DNA of 64,000 nt, taken from positions 62,001 through 126,000 of the forward strand of contig NZ_BSPX01000003.1 in NCBI RefSeq assembly GCF_030161255.1, written 5' to 3'. The DNA is from Zoogloea oryzae. GTDB lineage: Bacteria > Pseudomonadota > Gammaproteobacteria > Burkholderiales > Rhodocyclaceae. This document shows positions 16,280 through 25,655 of this stretch, piece by piece. Within the stretch, counting starts at the first letter, position 1. The number at the start of each line of letters is the position of its first letter. Position numbers and translations under genes: made by a program. The notes below the pieces were generated by a model. That model was not told the DNA's origin, did not search any database, and was given only the letters and a program-made list of their open reading frames with translations.

Positions 16280-17713
16280 TCAGCGCCGAACGACCCGCCG
16301 CACCACCGCACCCACCTCCGCCCCCACCGGGTGACGGGTGACCATCACGCCGATCACCCAGCCGATGGACGAAGCAATGATGCAGCCCACCACGCCGAAG
16401 AACGGCGCCGCGTGGGGAAAAGCCAGCTTGAAGGCAAGGCACGACGTGGCCGCGCACAGGGCCACCAGCAGCGACGGCCCCAGGGCCTCGCCGACACGGC
16501 TCAGATCAAACCCGATTAGGCGACGCAGCACCATCAGGGTGTAGCCGGTGATGAGCAGATCGCCGACGGCAATGCCCGCCGCAACGTGGTCAAGGCTGTA
16601 CATGCTACCGATGAGGATCAGCACCACCTTGATCGGCTGCCCGACCAGCTGGAAGCGCAGGGTGTACTTCGACTTGCCGGTGCCGCTGACCACGGCCGCG
16701 CCGGTCACCGCGATCGTCAGCGCCGCCGAACCCACGCACAGGATGCGCGCCGGCTCGATGATCCGCGCCCACTTCTCGCTGTAGAGCAGCAGCACGATGG
16801 AGTCCATCGCCAGCGCCATGCAGGCGAACAGCGGGAAGGCCAGCGCGCTGAGGTAGCAGATGCTCTTGAGGAACTGATCCGCAACGCTCTCGCCGTCCCG
16901 GTGGGTGCGGGCGAAGGCCGGCATCAGCACCGGCGTCAGCCCTTCCATGATCGAGCGAAAGGCCAGCCCGACCACGCCCAGCGAGCGAGCCAGATAACCG
17001 GCGGTTTCGATGCTCATCGCCTTGCCGACAATCATCTCGGGCGCCGACAGGCCGAACTCCCACAGCAGCGACGATCCGCAGAAGCGCCCACCGGTGCGCA
17101 GGATGTGGCGCCATTCGGAGAACTCCACGCGCATCGGCACTTCGCGCTTGGTCATCAGAACGGTCATGAGCACCGTGAGAGTGGTGCTCGCCACCGCACC
17201 CCAGGCGAGGCCGATGAAGCCAACGCCCATCGAGCACAGCCCGATCGACACCGTTGCCTGAAGCGTACCGGACGCCAGGTTGATGCGCACCACCTTGTCG
17301 AAGTTGAGGTTGCGCTTGAGGATCGCCATCGACACCGACCCGAAGGGCAGCAGGAAGAAGTTGATCGACAGCACGTGCATCACCAGCCCGATGCCGTCCT
17401 CCCGGTAGAACGCCGCCACCGGGCCGCTCGCCACCCAGGTGAGCACGCCGAGGGTCCAGCTCATGATGACGGCGATGGTCGCCGCCGTCTGGAGCCGCAC
17501 CGGGGTGAGGTCGCGTTCCTGGATGAGGTAGCTGGTGATGCCCAGATCGCGCAGGGCGTGGGACATGGCGAGGATCAGGCTTCCGATGGAAAAGATGCCG
17601 ATCTCTTCGGGGGAGAGCAGTCGCGCCAGGACAACCGACGAGACGAACTGGATGACAAACACGATGGCTTTCTCTCCGACGGAGAGAAAGACCGCTTTCT
17701 TTACATTAGCCAT
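16280..17713 (-). CDS. Wzx-type polysaccharide flippase
   Basis: A 477-residue inner-membrane protein of the MOP superfamily with about 12-14 hydrophobic helices. The N-terminus KKAVFLSVGEKAIVFVIQFVSSVVLARLLSPEEIG is the usual Wzx/WzxC start, with the conserved LxxLLSPEEIGIF. It should flip lipid-linked repeat units of the exopolysaccharide to the periplasm. It is the last gene of the exopolysaccharide locus, separated from the gene before it by 227 bases, so it may have its own promoter. A start at ATG 17713 fits the family N-terminus. Confidence 0.9.
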   Translation of the reverse strand: MANVKKAVFLSVGEKAIVFVIQFVSSVVLARLLSPEEIGIFSIGSLILAMSHALRDLGITSYLIQERDLTPVRLQTAATIAVIMSWTLGVLTWVASGPVAAFYREDGIGLVMHVLSINFFLLPFGSVSMAILKRNLNFDKVVRINLASGTLQATVSIGLCSMGVGFIGLAWGAVASTTLTVLMTVLMTKREVPMRVEFSEWRHILRTGGRFCGSSLLWEFGLSAPEMIVGKAMSIETAGYLARSLGVVGLAFRSIMEGLTPVLMPAFARTHRDGESVADQFLKSICYLSALAFPLFACMALAMDSIVLLLYSEKWARIIEPARILCVGSAALTIAVTGAAVVSGTGKSKYTLRFQLVGQPIKVVLILIGSMYSLDHVAAGIAVGDLLITGYTLMVLRRLIGFDLSRVGEALGPSLLVALCAATSCLAFKLAFPHAAPFFGVVGCIIASSIGWVIGVMVTRHPVGAEVGAVVRRVVRR

Positions 17714-17940
17714 GGGTTACGGACGCGAGCCTCGCCCCTGAGAATCCGACTGAAGCATCATTGATTTCAACACAAGTGAGTGAACCGACGGCGCGCGCCA
17801 TCTTGATGCGGTGCATTGAGTCGATGCCGGTGGGGTTACGCTTCGAGGGCGAAGCATCACACAAAAACTTGGTACGCCACGATGACGTCGTGCACGGGAG
17901 TGCAAACAATTGTTCTTTTTTCACTGCATTCCGTCTGGCT
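17714..17940. other. Interior gap of the exopolysaccharide locus
   Basis: This 227-base stretch is more AT-rich than its surroundings and has no convincing coding frame. It holds an inverted repeat CACGATGACGTCGTG (17878-17892), a hairpin GCTTCG-AGGG-CGAAGC (17840-17855) and a short palindrome ACAATTGT next to a T-run. It may carry a promoter and operator for the flippase gene. I see no clear -35/-10 pair or sigma-54 site. Confidence 0.35.
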
Positions 17941-19116
17941 TCACACACCCGGTCCCTTGAGGCCGTAGGGCCCACCGCTACGATTCGCCGAATCCATCAT
18001 CAGCGCATCGGCGTAGAACTTTGTTGCCCAGTTGGGCAGCTGCCAGGGGTGATACCCCCCGTTGATGGGATGGGCGCCCTTGATGGCGCCGATCATCTCG
18101 CGCTCATCACCGGCGAGGCGCTGGGTACGCTTCACGAACCCGAGGATCTGCGTGGTGGCGTCGCGGTAGCGCGTATCGCCGGTGATCTGGAAAAGTCGCC
18201 CCCAGTTGATGCCCAGCTGGCAGTCGCCGGTGAGGCACGACCACTTCACCGTCGGGCGCCAGTCCTGGTCGAAGCGTCCCGGAAGGAACCCATCGGCCGG
18301 CAGGGCCGCGATCATCGCGTCGCCGATCCGGCGGGCGGCCTGGATGAAATCCTCCCGGCCAGCGTAATCGCCGATCTCGAGCAGGCCGCGCATGGCGTAG
18401 GCGATGGTGTGCGTGAAGGGCTGGGTGTTGTCCTGCAGGCAGTTGGTGTCGAGCCAGCCGTTGGCGCGAGCCTGGGTGAGTGCCCATTCGCAGTTGCGCA
18501 CGGCCGCGTCGAGGAAGCGCTTCTCGCCGGTGATCTCGTGGGTGCGCGCGAGGCTCCAGGCCGAGCGGGTGTTGTAGGTGTTGATCGACTTGCCGGTCAT
18601 CGGCGAACCGAACTGCCGCCAGCAGCCGTCGTCATCCATGATGTCGCACAGCCAGGTGGACGCGCGCACGGCGGCGTCGCGGTAGGCTTCGTTGCGCTCT
18701 TCCTCGAAGGCGCGCACCCAGCCGAAGATCACCTGCCCGGTGTTGAACACCGTCGGCTGATCAGAATCGCCCAGGGCACCGGCCAGCACGCCGCCGCCGG
18801 GCAGCTGGATGTTGATCTCCCAGTCGGCCATGCGACGCGCCCGGGCACGGCAGTCGTCGTCGCCGGCCAGCGCCGCGTAGCGATACAGGGTGGGGATGAT
18901 GTAGCCGGTAGTTTCGGGGTAGGACGGGGCCCAGCGCCGCGAGCGGACCAGGAAGGTCTGAGCGACGCCGCCGTTGCCGGTCACGTCCTGGGCCAGCTTG
19001 AGCCAGGCGATGGCGGCATCCAGATGCACGCGATTATCGACGGGCGTCGTCATGCCGATGCCGAGGGTATCGCGCAGCACGAGGCCCTTCTGGCGGAGAG
19101 TTTCACTGAGGCTCAT
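17941..19116 (-). CDS. (alpha/alpha)6-type protein of the exopolysaccharide locus
   Basis: A 391-residue protein without signal peptide. It consists of repeated helix pairs, each with aromatic residues and Gly/Asn turns: WEINIQLPGGG, FNTGQVIFGWVRAFEE, YNTRSAWSLARTHEITGEKRF, FTHTIAYAMRGLLEIG, and LGINWGRLFQITGDTRY. The pattern resembles (alpha/alpha)6 toroids such as epimerases, lyases and unsaturated glucuronyl hydrolases. Several acidic and His residues (DNTQPFTH, FDQDWRP) could be catalytic. It probably acts on the sugar or polysaccharide in the cytosol, but I cannot name the reaction. The gene sits 35 bases after the AAC(3)-like gene. Confidence 0.6.
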   Translation of the reverse strand: MSLSETLRQKGLVLRDTLGIGMTTPVDNRVHLDAAIAWLKLAQDVTGNGGVAQTFLVRSRRWAPSYPETTGYIIPTLYRYAALAGDDDCRARARRMADWEINIQLPGGGVLAGALGDSDQPTVFNTGQVIFGWVRAFEEERNEAYRDAAVRASTWLCDIMDDDGCWRQFGSPMTGKSINTYNTRSAWSLARTHEITGEKRFLDAAVRNCEWALTQARANGWLDTNCLQDNTQPFTHTIAYAMRGLLEIGDYAGREDFIQAARRIGDAMIAALPADGFLPGRFDQDWRPTVKWSCLTGDCQLGINWGRLFQITGDTRYRDATTQILGFVKRTQRLAGDEREMIGAIKGAHPINGGYHPWQLPNWATKFYADALMMDSANRSGGPYGLKGPGV

Positions 19117-19151
19117 CGTTGGTTTCCGGGCTTCATGCGGTCACGGGCGGC

Positions 19152-20006
19152 TCAGGGCCGCGCGCCTGCCGTTTCAGGAAAGTCGAAGAAATGGGCGCCG
19201 CCCGCCACGAAGCGGGCCGATTCGCGGCTGTGGTCGGCCGCACGGATCCAGGTGAGGCGCGTATTGCCGAGCTTGCCGTGGTGGAGCACCCCGACCTTGT
19301 CGAGATGAGCCACCAGCCGCGGTTCGCGGCGCAGCTTGTTGGCCTGGGCGGCGAGCACCCGCACCGCACAGGTGCGCCGCTCGCCAGCCCGGTCGATCAC
19401 CACACCGGCGTGCAGGTCCGGCTCGTAGAGCGGGAAAGGCAGCGTCGCAGCAAGCTGGTCTTCGACGAAATGGGTGTAGGTGAAGGTGGAGAACGGCGCG
19501 TCGAAACCGAGGATCAGCGCGTTGCGTTCGAGCAGCCGGGCAAAGGGCGACTCGCCGCCGAAGGGCTTCTCGGCAACTTCGTGCCCGGCCACGAAGGCGT
19601 CGGCGTCGCGGCCCCAGGCCAGGAGCGGATGGGTCACGCTCAGGCTGCGCACCACGCCCGCGCTGCGCCGGAAGACCTCAGACACGATGCCCATCATCGA
19701 CGGACTGCGGGCCACGTTCATGGGCTTGCCGGTGGCGAGCCACTGGGCCGAGCTCATGTTGTGATACGGCATCGACATCATCACCAGCAGCCCTTCAGGC
19801 CCGACGGCTTCCTTGAAGGTACGCACCACATCCGCCGGCTTGCCCTTGAAGCCGCTAAGCGGCAGCCAGGACGAATGGACAACCAGCGTCGAGCCCGGCG
19901 TCACGCCGATCTCCCGCAGGCGGGAAGCGAGCTCCTTCGGGCCATAGGCCCAGATGGTCTTCGCCGCGGATTCCTTGACCCACTGCTTGAGCGCGCCGAG
20001 GCTCAT
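19152..20006 (-). CDS. AAC(3)-family N-acetyltransferase of the exopolysaccharide locus
   Basis: A 284-residue protein of the Antibiotic_NAT (AAC(3)) family. It has VVHSSWLPLSGF near residue 42, the loop YHNMSS, and the conserved SVTHPLLAWGRDADAFVAGH, then ALILGFDAPFSTFTYTHFVED. Family members acetylate amino groups with acetyl-CoA. Here it lies in a polysaccharide locus, its ATG overlaps the stop of a glycosyltransferase gene (ATGA), and no resistance gene is near, so an amino sugar is the more likely substrate than an aminoglycoside drug. That is inferred from context. Confidence 0.78.
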   Translation of the reverse strand: MSLGALKQWVKESAAKTIWAYGPKELASRLREIGVTPGSTLVVHSSWLPLSGFKGKPADVVRTFKEAVGPEGLLVMMSMPYHNMSSAQWLATGKPMNVARSPSMMGIVSEVFRRSAGVVRSLSVTHPLLAWGRDADAFVAGHEVAEKPFGGESPFARLLERNALILGFDAPFSTFTYTHFVEDQLAATLPFPLYEPDLHAGVVIDRAGERRTCAVRVLAAQANKLRREPRLVAHLDKVGVLHHGKLGNTRLTWIRAADHSRESARFVAGGAHFFDFPETAGARP

Positions 20007-21421
20007 CGCCCTGCCCTCCCCGGCTGCCCGGCGACCACTTCGTCCAGCACCCGGGCGAAGCGTTCGGTGATGGCCTTGCGGTCAAACTGGGCGAGATAGG
20101 CTTCGTCGGCCTGCACGGTTTCGGGCACCGGCCGGGCGAGCCACTCACGCAACATCGCCTCGCAGGCATCCACCGATTCGGCCGGCACCGTCTTGCCGAG
20201 GCCGGCCTTGTCGATGATCTGCTGGGTCGCGCCCGGGTCGCACAGGGCGAAGATCGGGCGGCGCACCGAGACGTACTCGAAGAGCTTGCCGGGGATCACC
20301 CCGTCGGAGGTCTCACCGGTATCGACGATCAGCAGCAGGTAGTCGCAATTGACCTGGGCGTCCATCGCTTCGCCATAGCTCACATCACCGACGAAATCGT
20401 AGAGATGGCCGATGCCGTACTCGGCAATGATCTGGTCGTAACGACGCTGGATCTCGGGCTCGACGCCGCCGATGATGCGCACACGCGCGCGCCCGGCGAG
20501 CGCCGGATCGGAACGGTGGATGCGCCCGAGGGCTTCGGCGAAGGCATAGCCCTTGCGGTTCTTGAACAACCGACCGGTGTAGACGAACTCGATGGTGTCG
20601 CCACTAAACGGCCGCGTGCGCTGACGGCTGCCGTAGAGCTCGGTGTCGTAGCCGTTGGTGAGCGTCTCCCAGCGGGCCTTGAGCTGCGGATGCAGGCGCT
20701 GCATGTAAGCCGTCTTGGGCTCGGACACCGTGACGATCACATCGGCCCGGCGCAGCAGCCGGCGCTCCATCCGGAACTCCATCTTCTTGCGCCACTCGGG
20801 CATCCACTCGCGCAGCACATCGCCGTACCACAGGTCGCGGTAGTCGGCGATCCACGGCAGGCCGGTTTCCTTGCGCAGCTCGTGGCCCACGTGAAGGCTG
20901 GAGAACGGCGGGAGCGTGGTGTAGATCGCGTCGATCTGGCGCTCGGCGCACAGCGCGCGGCACACCTTGAGGGCATCCTGCGCCCAGGGGCGGAAGTCGT
21001 CGGGTACGTTCACGAGGGTGCGCAGCACCCAGCGGATCATCCCGTGGGCCTTGTCCATCAGCCCGCCGCCCGGCTGCGCCACAGGTGCCCGGGTTGCAGC
21101 AGGCGCCGGCTTTGTCGCAGGTGCCGCAGCAACAGGCGCGGGCAAGGCGGGCTGTCGGCCCAGCAGCCGCTTCACGGTATCGGCGATCTCGACCTCGAGG
21201 TTGCGCAGCGGCAGGCGGATAATCTCGTCGCCATCGACGATCTCGGCCATCAGCGCCTCGTCGTAGTTGCCCTCGCGGCCCGAGGGCTGCAAGGTGACGA
21301 CGATGCAGCGCCAGCCATAGCGGCGCAGGTGCTCGACGAACTTGACGGTGCGGATCCGGCCGATGGTCTTGAGGGGCGGAAACTCGCCGGCGATGACCAG
21401 CAGCGTGCGGGGTTCAGCCAT
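20003..21421 (-). CDS. Glycosyltransferase (GT4-like)
   Basis: A 472-residue cytosolic glycosyltransferase with two Rossmann domains. The N-terminus TLLVIAGEFPPLKTIGRIRTVKFVEHLRRYGW is a nucleotide-sugar transferase start; the middle has LPWIADYRDLWYGD and the C-terminal domain VYTGRLFKNRKG, VGDVSYGEAM and GVIPGKLFEYVSVRRPI, where Glu would contact the donor. An Ala/Pro-rich linker lies near residues 95-120. GGGAGG precedes ATG 21421, so the longer frame to 21595 is rejected. The start overlaps the end of the preceding glycosyltransferase gene by 8 bases. It presumably adds one sugar of the repeat unit. Confidence 0.85.
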   Translation of the reverse strand: MAEPRTLLVIAGEFPPLKTIGRIRTVKFVEHLRRYGWRCIVVTLQPSGREGNYDEALMAEIVDGDEIIRLPLRNLEVEIADTVKRLLGRQPALPAPVAAAPATKPAPAATRAPVAQPGGGLMDKAHGMIRWVLRTLVNVPDDFRPWAQDALKVCRALCAERQIDAIYTTLPPFSSLHVGHELRKETGLPWIADYRDLWYGDVLREWMPEWRKKMEFRMERRLLRRADVIVTVSEPKTAYMQRLHPQLKARWETLTNGYDTELYGSRQRTRPFSGDTIEFVYTGRLFKNRKGYAFAEALGRIHRSDPALAGRARVRIIGGVEPEIQRRYDQIIAEYGIGHLYDFVGDVSYGEAMDAQVNCDYLLLIVDTGETSDGVIPGKLFEYVSVRRPIFALCDPGATQQIIDKAGLGKTVPAESVDACEAMLREWLARPVPETVQADEAYLAQFDRKAITERFARVLDEVVAGQPGRAGR

Positions 21422-22664
21422 GCTTGCCTCCCTTGTTCTGCAGGCGTTCGCAGAGATTCTGGAAGATCTGGACGCTGTGCTCCCAGCTGTGGGCCTGGGC
21501 ATGGGCCAGGGCGCCAGCCTCGAGACGGGCCCGGAAGGCGTCGTCACCAAGAACCCGCAGGATCGCGTCGGCGATCTCATCGACCCGCTCGCCATTCACC
21601 AGCAGCCCGCTGACGCCATTCTGCACGGCCTCGACCGCCCCGCCCGCCCGGCCGCCGACTACCGCCCGGCCGCAGGCGTTGGCCTCGAGGAAGGTCAACC
21701 CGAAGCCTTCGGTGTCGCCGTCCGGCATGGTGCGGTTGGGCATCGCGAACAGCGCCGCGCTGCGATAGGCGGAGAGCAGATCGGCGTCGCTGAGAGCGCC
21801 CGCCAGAGTGATGCTGTGGGCCACGCCGGACTGGTCGACCAGCGCCTGCAGCGACGCCCGCTGAGGGCCGTCGCCGATGATCAGCAGATGGCTGTCGGGG
21901 TGGGCGGCAAAGATCCGGGGCCAGGCACGGATGGTCTGGTCGAAGCCCTTGCGGGCGATCAGGCGGCCGACGGCCACGACGATCCGCTTGCCCGCGAGCC
22001 CGAAACGGGCACGGAACGCGGGGTCGTCCGGGCCGGGCGAGAATCGTTTCGTATCGACGCCGTTTTCGATGAGGCACACGCGATCCGGGGAAATCCCCAT
22101 CTCATCCACCAGCACCCGCTGGGTGAAGCGGCTCACCGCCACCACCGCATCGGCGGCGCGCAGGTGGGTTGCGCGACTGGCACCGAAGGAGCCGGCGTCG
22201 AAGCGGGTGGTGATCTCTTCGCCATGCACGTATATCACCATGCGCTTGCCGAAGACCCGCTGGAAGAACTCGCCCAGCCAGGCGGTGGAGGCCAGCTCGC
22301 CGATGCAGATGACCTCGATGCCATGCCGGCGGATGAGTTTCCAGACCGTCCAGATGACCCGGAGCCGCAGCGGAACGTCGATGGTGAGGAAGCGCCAGGC
22401 AGCGATCAGCTTGTGGGCCGGCCGGCTGATCCGCGGCCGGAGCAGATCCAGCCGGTACACGGGAAAGCCGCAGTTCTGGTCATGGGCGCGCCAGCCCGCG
22501 ATCTCGGCACCGTCGTTGTAGTCGCGCCGGGTCGCCAGGGCGACCATCCGCCCCTTCGGAGCGTAACGGCACAGGTTCGAATAGACGGTCGCAGACCCTC
22601 CCTGGATCGGCGTGAAGATGCTGGCAACGATAAGGCATGCGCCAACCGACGCGTTTCGGGTCAT
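21414..22664 (-). CDS. Glycosyltransferase, GT4 family
   Basis: A 416-residue GT-B fold enzyme. The acceptor domain carries FTPIQGGSATVYSNLCRY; the donor domain shows VAVSRFTQ, ENGVDTKRFSPG, VVAVGRLIARKGFDQTI, LLIIGDGPQ and the E-x7-E motif EGFGLTFLEANACGR. It transfers a sugar from a nucleotide donor at the cytoplasmic face. AAGGA lies before ATG 22664, six bases after the exosortase stop. Acceptor and sugar are unknown. Confidence 0.9.
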   Translation of the reverse strand: MTRNASVGACLIVASIFTPIQGGSATVYSNLCRYAPKGRMVALATRRDYNDGAEIAGWRAHDQNCGFPVYRLDLLRPRISRPAHKLIAAWRFLTIDVPLRLRVIWTVWKLIRRHGIEVICIGELASTAWLGEFFQRVFGKRMVIYVHGEEITTRFDAGSFGASRATHLRAADAVVAVSRFTQRVLVDEMGISPDRVCLIENGVDTKRFSPGPDDPAFRARFGLAGKRIVVAVGRLIARKGFDQTIRAWPRIFAAHPDSHLLIIGDGPQRASLQALVDQSGVAHSITLAGALSDADLLSAYRSAALFAMPNRTMPDGDTEGFGLTFLEANACGRAVVGGRAGGAVEAVQNGVSGLLVNGERVDEIADAILRVLGDDAFRARLEAGALAHAQAHSWEHSVQIFQNLCERLQNKGGKHG

Positions 22665-22670
22665 GCGTCC

Positions 22671-24239
22671 TTATTTCCGGTCGGCGGTCGCGGTGCGTTC
22701 GAGATCGGCCAGGATCCCGGCAATGTGCTCGTTCGCGAAGGCCGCCGTCCTGACGCGGGCAGCCTCGACGCTGTCGGGACTATAGGCGGTGATCGCCACC
22801 GCAGCAGCGTCGTCGCCCCGGCCACGGAGCCGCGATAGGGCTTCGAGGATCTTGCTGGTGAAATCGCTGGTGGTGGTCATGCCATTCACCCAATAGAAGT
22901 GATAGACGGCCGCATGGACGCCTTTCTTCACGAAGCCTTCGAGCCGCACATCAGGCACGTTCGGGCTGTCGTTGGGCGGCTGGGTGGAGATCGACCAGCC
23001 CCATTTCTTGGTGGGTTCAAGCTGATTCTGGATGTTGATCAGCTCGGTGCCCTGCGTCTGATTACGATAATAGGCGACAAAAACGTCGACCGGCTGACCC
23101 TGATACGTGTAGGTCGCCTGATGGACCACCCGCGCACCCGGGAAATGGGGGCGGATCGCGTCGTCGGCCGACTCGCCCTGGGGCAAGGTCGCCAGGGATT
23201 CAAGCCGCAACGACGGCGTGTTGGACGAATCCGGCGCCTGGAGGACTTGAACGACCATGTGCCAGCCGAAGGGTATCGCCGCGGCGAGCAGGGTCGCGCC
23301 CATCAGGACCGGCATTGGCGCCTGGACGCCATGGCTCGACGGGGCGTGCTCGGGCACCGGGTCGCGCCAGCGGGCGCCGATGGCGAAGCTCGCGAAGATC
23401 GAGACGCCGAAGATCACCCAGCCCAGGGCAATGTGGCTCAGGCCGAGGCCCCATTCGTTGGCGGTCTTGTGGGCCACCATCACGATCACATAGGCGCGGA
23501 TCCAGTTGGCGATCAGCGGCATCACGATGGCCCACAGCATGAACAGGATGCGCTTGCGCCACTGGGTGTAGGTGAGATAGGCAAAGACCGCACCGATGAA
23601 CACCGAGGTGAGCAGGTAGCGGATGCCGCCACAGGCTTCCACCACCGACCACTGGCCGCTCGGGATGACGAAGTTGCGGCCTTCCTGATAGACCGGCACG
23701 CCGCTGTGACGCAGGGCCACGACGGTCGCGTCGGCCGTCCAGTTCATCAGCACCGGCAGGATCTCCTGGCCGAAGGGCACCGCAAACAGCAGGAAGAACA
23801 GCGGGCCGAGCACGCGACGGAAGATCTCGTCGCCCGTCACCGCCCAGACTGCGCTGATCATCATCAGCACGATGGCGAACTGCACCACCGCCGCCACCGA
23901 CACCAGCTCGCCCAGCATGGCCAGGAAACCGGTCAGGACGAGCGCCGCAAAACCCTTCCAGGACGGGCGACAGTATTCCCCGCGCAGCACCGGCAGCTTG
24001 CTCCACAGCAGGTAGGCCACCACCACCAGCACCACGTAGCCGTGCTCGTGGCTGGGCAGCGTGTCCCAGGCGTCGAGCACCATCCGCACCTGGGTGCGGA
24101 AGCTGAAGAGGATCGCGCCCCAGGCGATGAGCACGACGACCAGCCCAAGGAAGCCGCTACCCCGCCGGGTACCGGAAAGCACCTTGCTGTCGATCAGCTG
24201 ATCAGCCATGGCAGTCGATTTATGGTCAAGAGAAGTCAT
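22671..24239 (-). CDS. xrtA: Exosortase A with C-terminal EpsI domain
   Basis: About 522 residues. The N-terminal half has about eight membrane helices and the exosortase catalytic set: Cys in VVEACGGIRYLL, Arg in IANWIRAYVIVM and His in LGLSHIALGW. The C-terminal 200 residues after a last membrane helix form the periplasmic EpsI domain (FPGARVVHQATYTYQGQPVDVFVAYYRNQ). Exosortase A recognises PEP-CTERM tails of exported proteins and is thought to cut them and attach them to a carrier or polysaccharide. Starts are uncertain: TTG 24242, ATG 24239 or ATG 24209, none with a good ribosome site; I took 24239. No PEP-CTERM protein is encoded in the window. Confidence 0.94.
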   Translation of the reverse strand: MTSLDHKSTAMADQLIDSKVLSGTRRGSGFLGLVVVLIAWGAILFSFRTQVRMVLDAWDTLPSHEHGYVVLVVVAYLLWSKLPVLRGEYCRPSWKGFAALVLTGFLAMLGELVSVAAVVQFAIVLMMISAVWAVTGDEIFRRVLGPLFFLLFAVPFGQEILPVLMNWTADATVVALRHSGVPVYQEGRNFVIPSGQWSVVEACGGIRYLLTSVFIGAVFAYLTYTQWRKRILFMLWAIVMPLIANWIRAYVIVMVAHKTANEWGLGLSHIALGWVIFGVSIFASFAIGARWRDPVPEHAPSSHGVQAPMPVLMGATLLAAAIPFGWHMVVQVLQAPDSSNTPSLRLESLATLPQGESADDAIRPHFPGARVVHQATYTYQGQPVDVFVAYYRNQTQGTELINIQNQLEPTKKWGWSISTQPPNDSPNVPDVRLEGFVKKGVHAAVYHFYWVNGMTTTSDFTSKILEALSRLRGRGDDAAAVAITAYSPDSVEAARVRTAAFANEHIAGILADLERTATADRK

Positions 24240-24251
24240 CAATGTGTCTCG

Positions 24252-25607
24252 TCAGCTGGAGGTTGCCTGCAGGCGGCCGACTCCGGCCTGCGCCGGGGAC
24301 TGCCCGGCGGGCGTCGCGCCTGCAGTGGCCGACTCCTCGGCCAGTCGTTTCTTGATCCACTTTTCGGTCATCACGACCATCGCCATGAAATAGAACGGCA
24401 TGTCCCAATAGGCCAGGCTCAGGAAGGCGCCACCCACCGCAAAGCCGATCAGGCTCACCTTGACCATCGAACCGAGCTGGCCGGCCCACTCGAAATCCGG
24501 GCGATCCACCGCATACTTCATCAGGCGCCCGGCAGTCCGGTAGGTCAGCCCCCAGAACAGCAGGTAGAGGATGAGCCCGATGTAACCGTGCTGGCCCAGC
24601 ACCTGGAAATAGATACTGTGCGCCACCAGGATGAAGTTCGAGTTGGGCGCGTACATCTGGTAAATGATCGGGGTGTTGGTGAGGAAGCCCGCGCCGAGCA
24701 CACGGCTGTTGGCGATGTTGATCGCCATCATCCAGGCGTTGAGACGCCCCAGCGCGGATTCATCCTGATCGTAGGTCTTGATGGTCTCCATCCGCGAGGT
24801 CCACTCTTCAGGCATGAAGTAGACCATCGCCGGAGAGAGGATCAGGAGCACGAGACCGATCGAGAGCTTCGACTTGCTGCGCCACCAGAACACCGAGAAC
24901 ATCGCCGCGATCGACAGCAGCGCGCCACGGGAGTGGCTGCCGATGGCCGCCACCGCGCACAGGAACATGGTGACGTAAAGACCGCGCCGGACCCAGGTCT
25001 TGCCGATGGGCCGCAGCACCGGCAGCGTCACCACTTTTTCCACCTGCAGGGACAGGAAATACAGTAGCGGAATGGTGATCACGAGGGCGACGGCGAGTTC
25101 ATTGTTGCCCTCGACCACGCTCTGGGGCGGCCCCCACACCCGGAACGAACCACCGGTCATCAGGGTGAACAGGCCGCCCTTCGCCCCGAAGTAGGCAATC
25201 GACATCGCGGTGACGCCCACGAAGCCGGTAATCTGTTCCCGCGTCTGCATGGTCGACGCCACCACCAGCACCATCATCAGCACCTTGATGACGTCGAGGT
25301 AGATCGAGAGGCTCTCGGGCTGGTGGATCGCGGTGAGCGTGGTGATGCCCATCCACGCCACGAAGATCGCCAGCACGGTCACGGGTGGCGCCGTCGGGGC
25401 GCTCACATGCTTGGGGTGGGCGGCCATCGCGATGACGATCAGCACGGCCGAGATCATCGCCAGCGGCATGGTGTAGGCAAAACCCCAGCCCAGCCGGTGG
25501 GGGTTCATCAGGCCGATCCACACCCACAGCAGCGCGCCGTTGTACGGCGACTTCAGTGCCCTGAGGGCGCCGTACGAAAAGAGTAATAAGACCAGTATGT
25601 CACGCAC
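24252..25607 (-). CDS. Putative O-glycosylation ligase, exosortase A-associated
   Basis: A 451-residue inner-membrane protein with about 11-12 helices. It starts MRDILVLLLFSYGALRALKS and has WVWIGLMNPHRLGWGFAYTMP, the signature of the exosortase A-associated Wzy/WaaL-like family (TIGR03097). A periplasmic loop near residues 275-310 contains ESALGRLNAWMMAINIANSRVLGAGF, which is like the Wzy_C catalytic loop, followed by HSIYFQVLGQHGYIGL. It may polymerise the repeat unit or ligate glycans. The start is a GTG at 25607. It lies 48 bases after the CapK-like gene. Confidence 0.92.
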   Translation of the reverse strand: MRDILVLLLFSYGALRALKSPYNGALLWVWIGLMNPHRLGWGFAYTMPLAMISAVLIVIAMAAHPKHVSAPTAPPVTVLAIFVAWMGITTLTAIHQPESLSIYLDVIKVLMMVLVVASTMQTREQITGFVGVTAMSIAYFGAKGGLFTLMTGGSFRVWGPPQSVVEGNNELAVALVITIPLLYFLSLQVEKVVTLPVLRPIGKTWVRRGLYVTMFLCAVAAIGSHSRGALLSIAAMFSVFWWRSKSKLSIGLVLLILSPAMVYFMPEEWTSRMETIKTYDQDESALGRLNAWMMAINIANSRVLGAGFLTNTPIIYQMYAPNSNFILVAHSIYFQVLGQHGYIGLILYLLFWGLTYRTAGRLMKYAVDRPDFEWAGQLGSMVKVSLIGFAVGGAFLSLAYWDMPFYFMAMVVMTEKWIKKRLAEESATAGATPAGQSPAQAGVGRLQATSS

Positions 25608-25655
25608 TGCGTTTGCCCCAATCGGTCAGCAAGACCGTCAACCACCCAAACCCTG

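Noticed and set aside
19152..20006. Aminoglycoside resistance gene
   Set aside because: The AAC(3) family is recognised, but the gene overlaps a polysaccharide glycosyltransferase gene, shares its base composition and has no mobile element or other resistance gene nearby.
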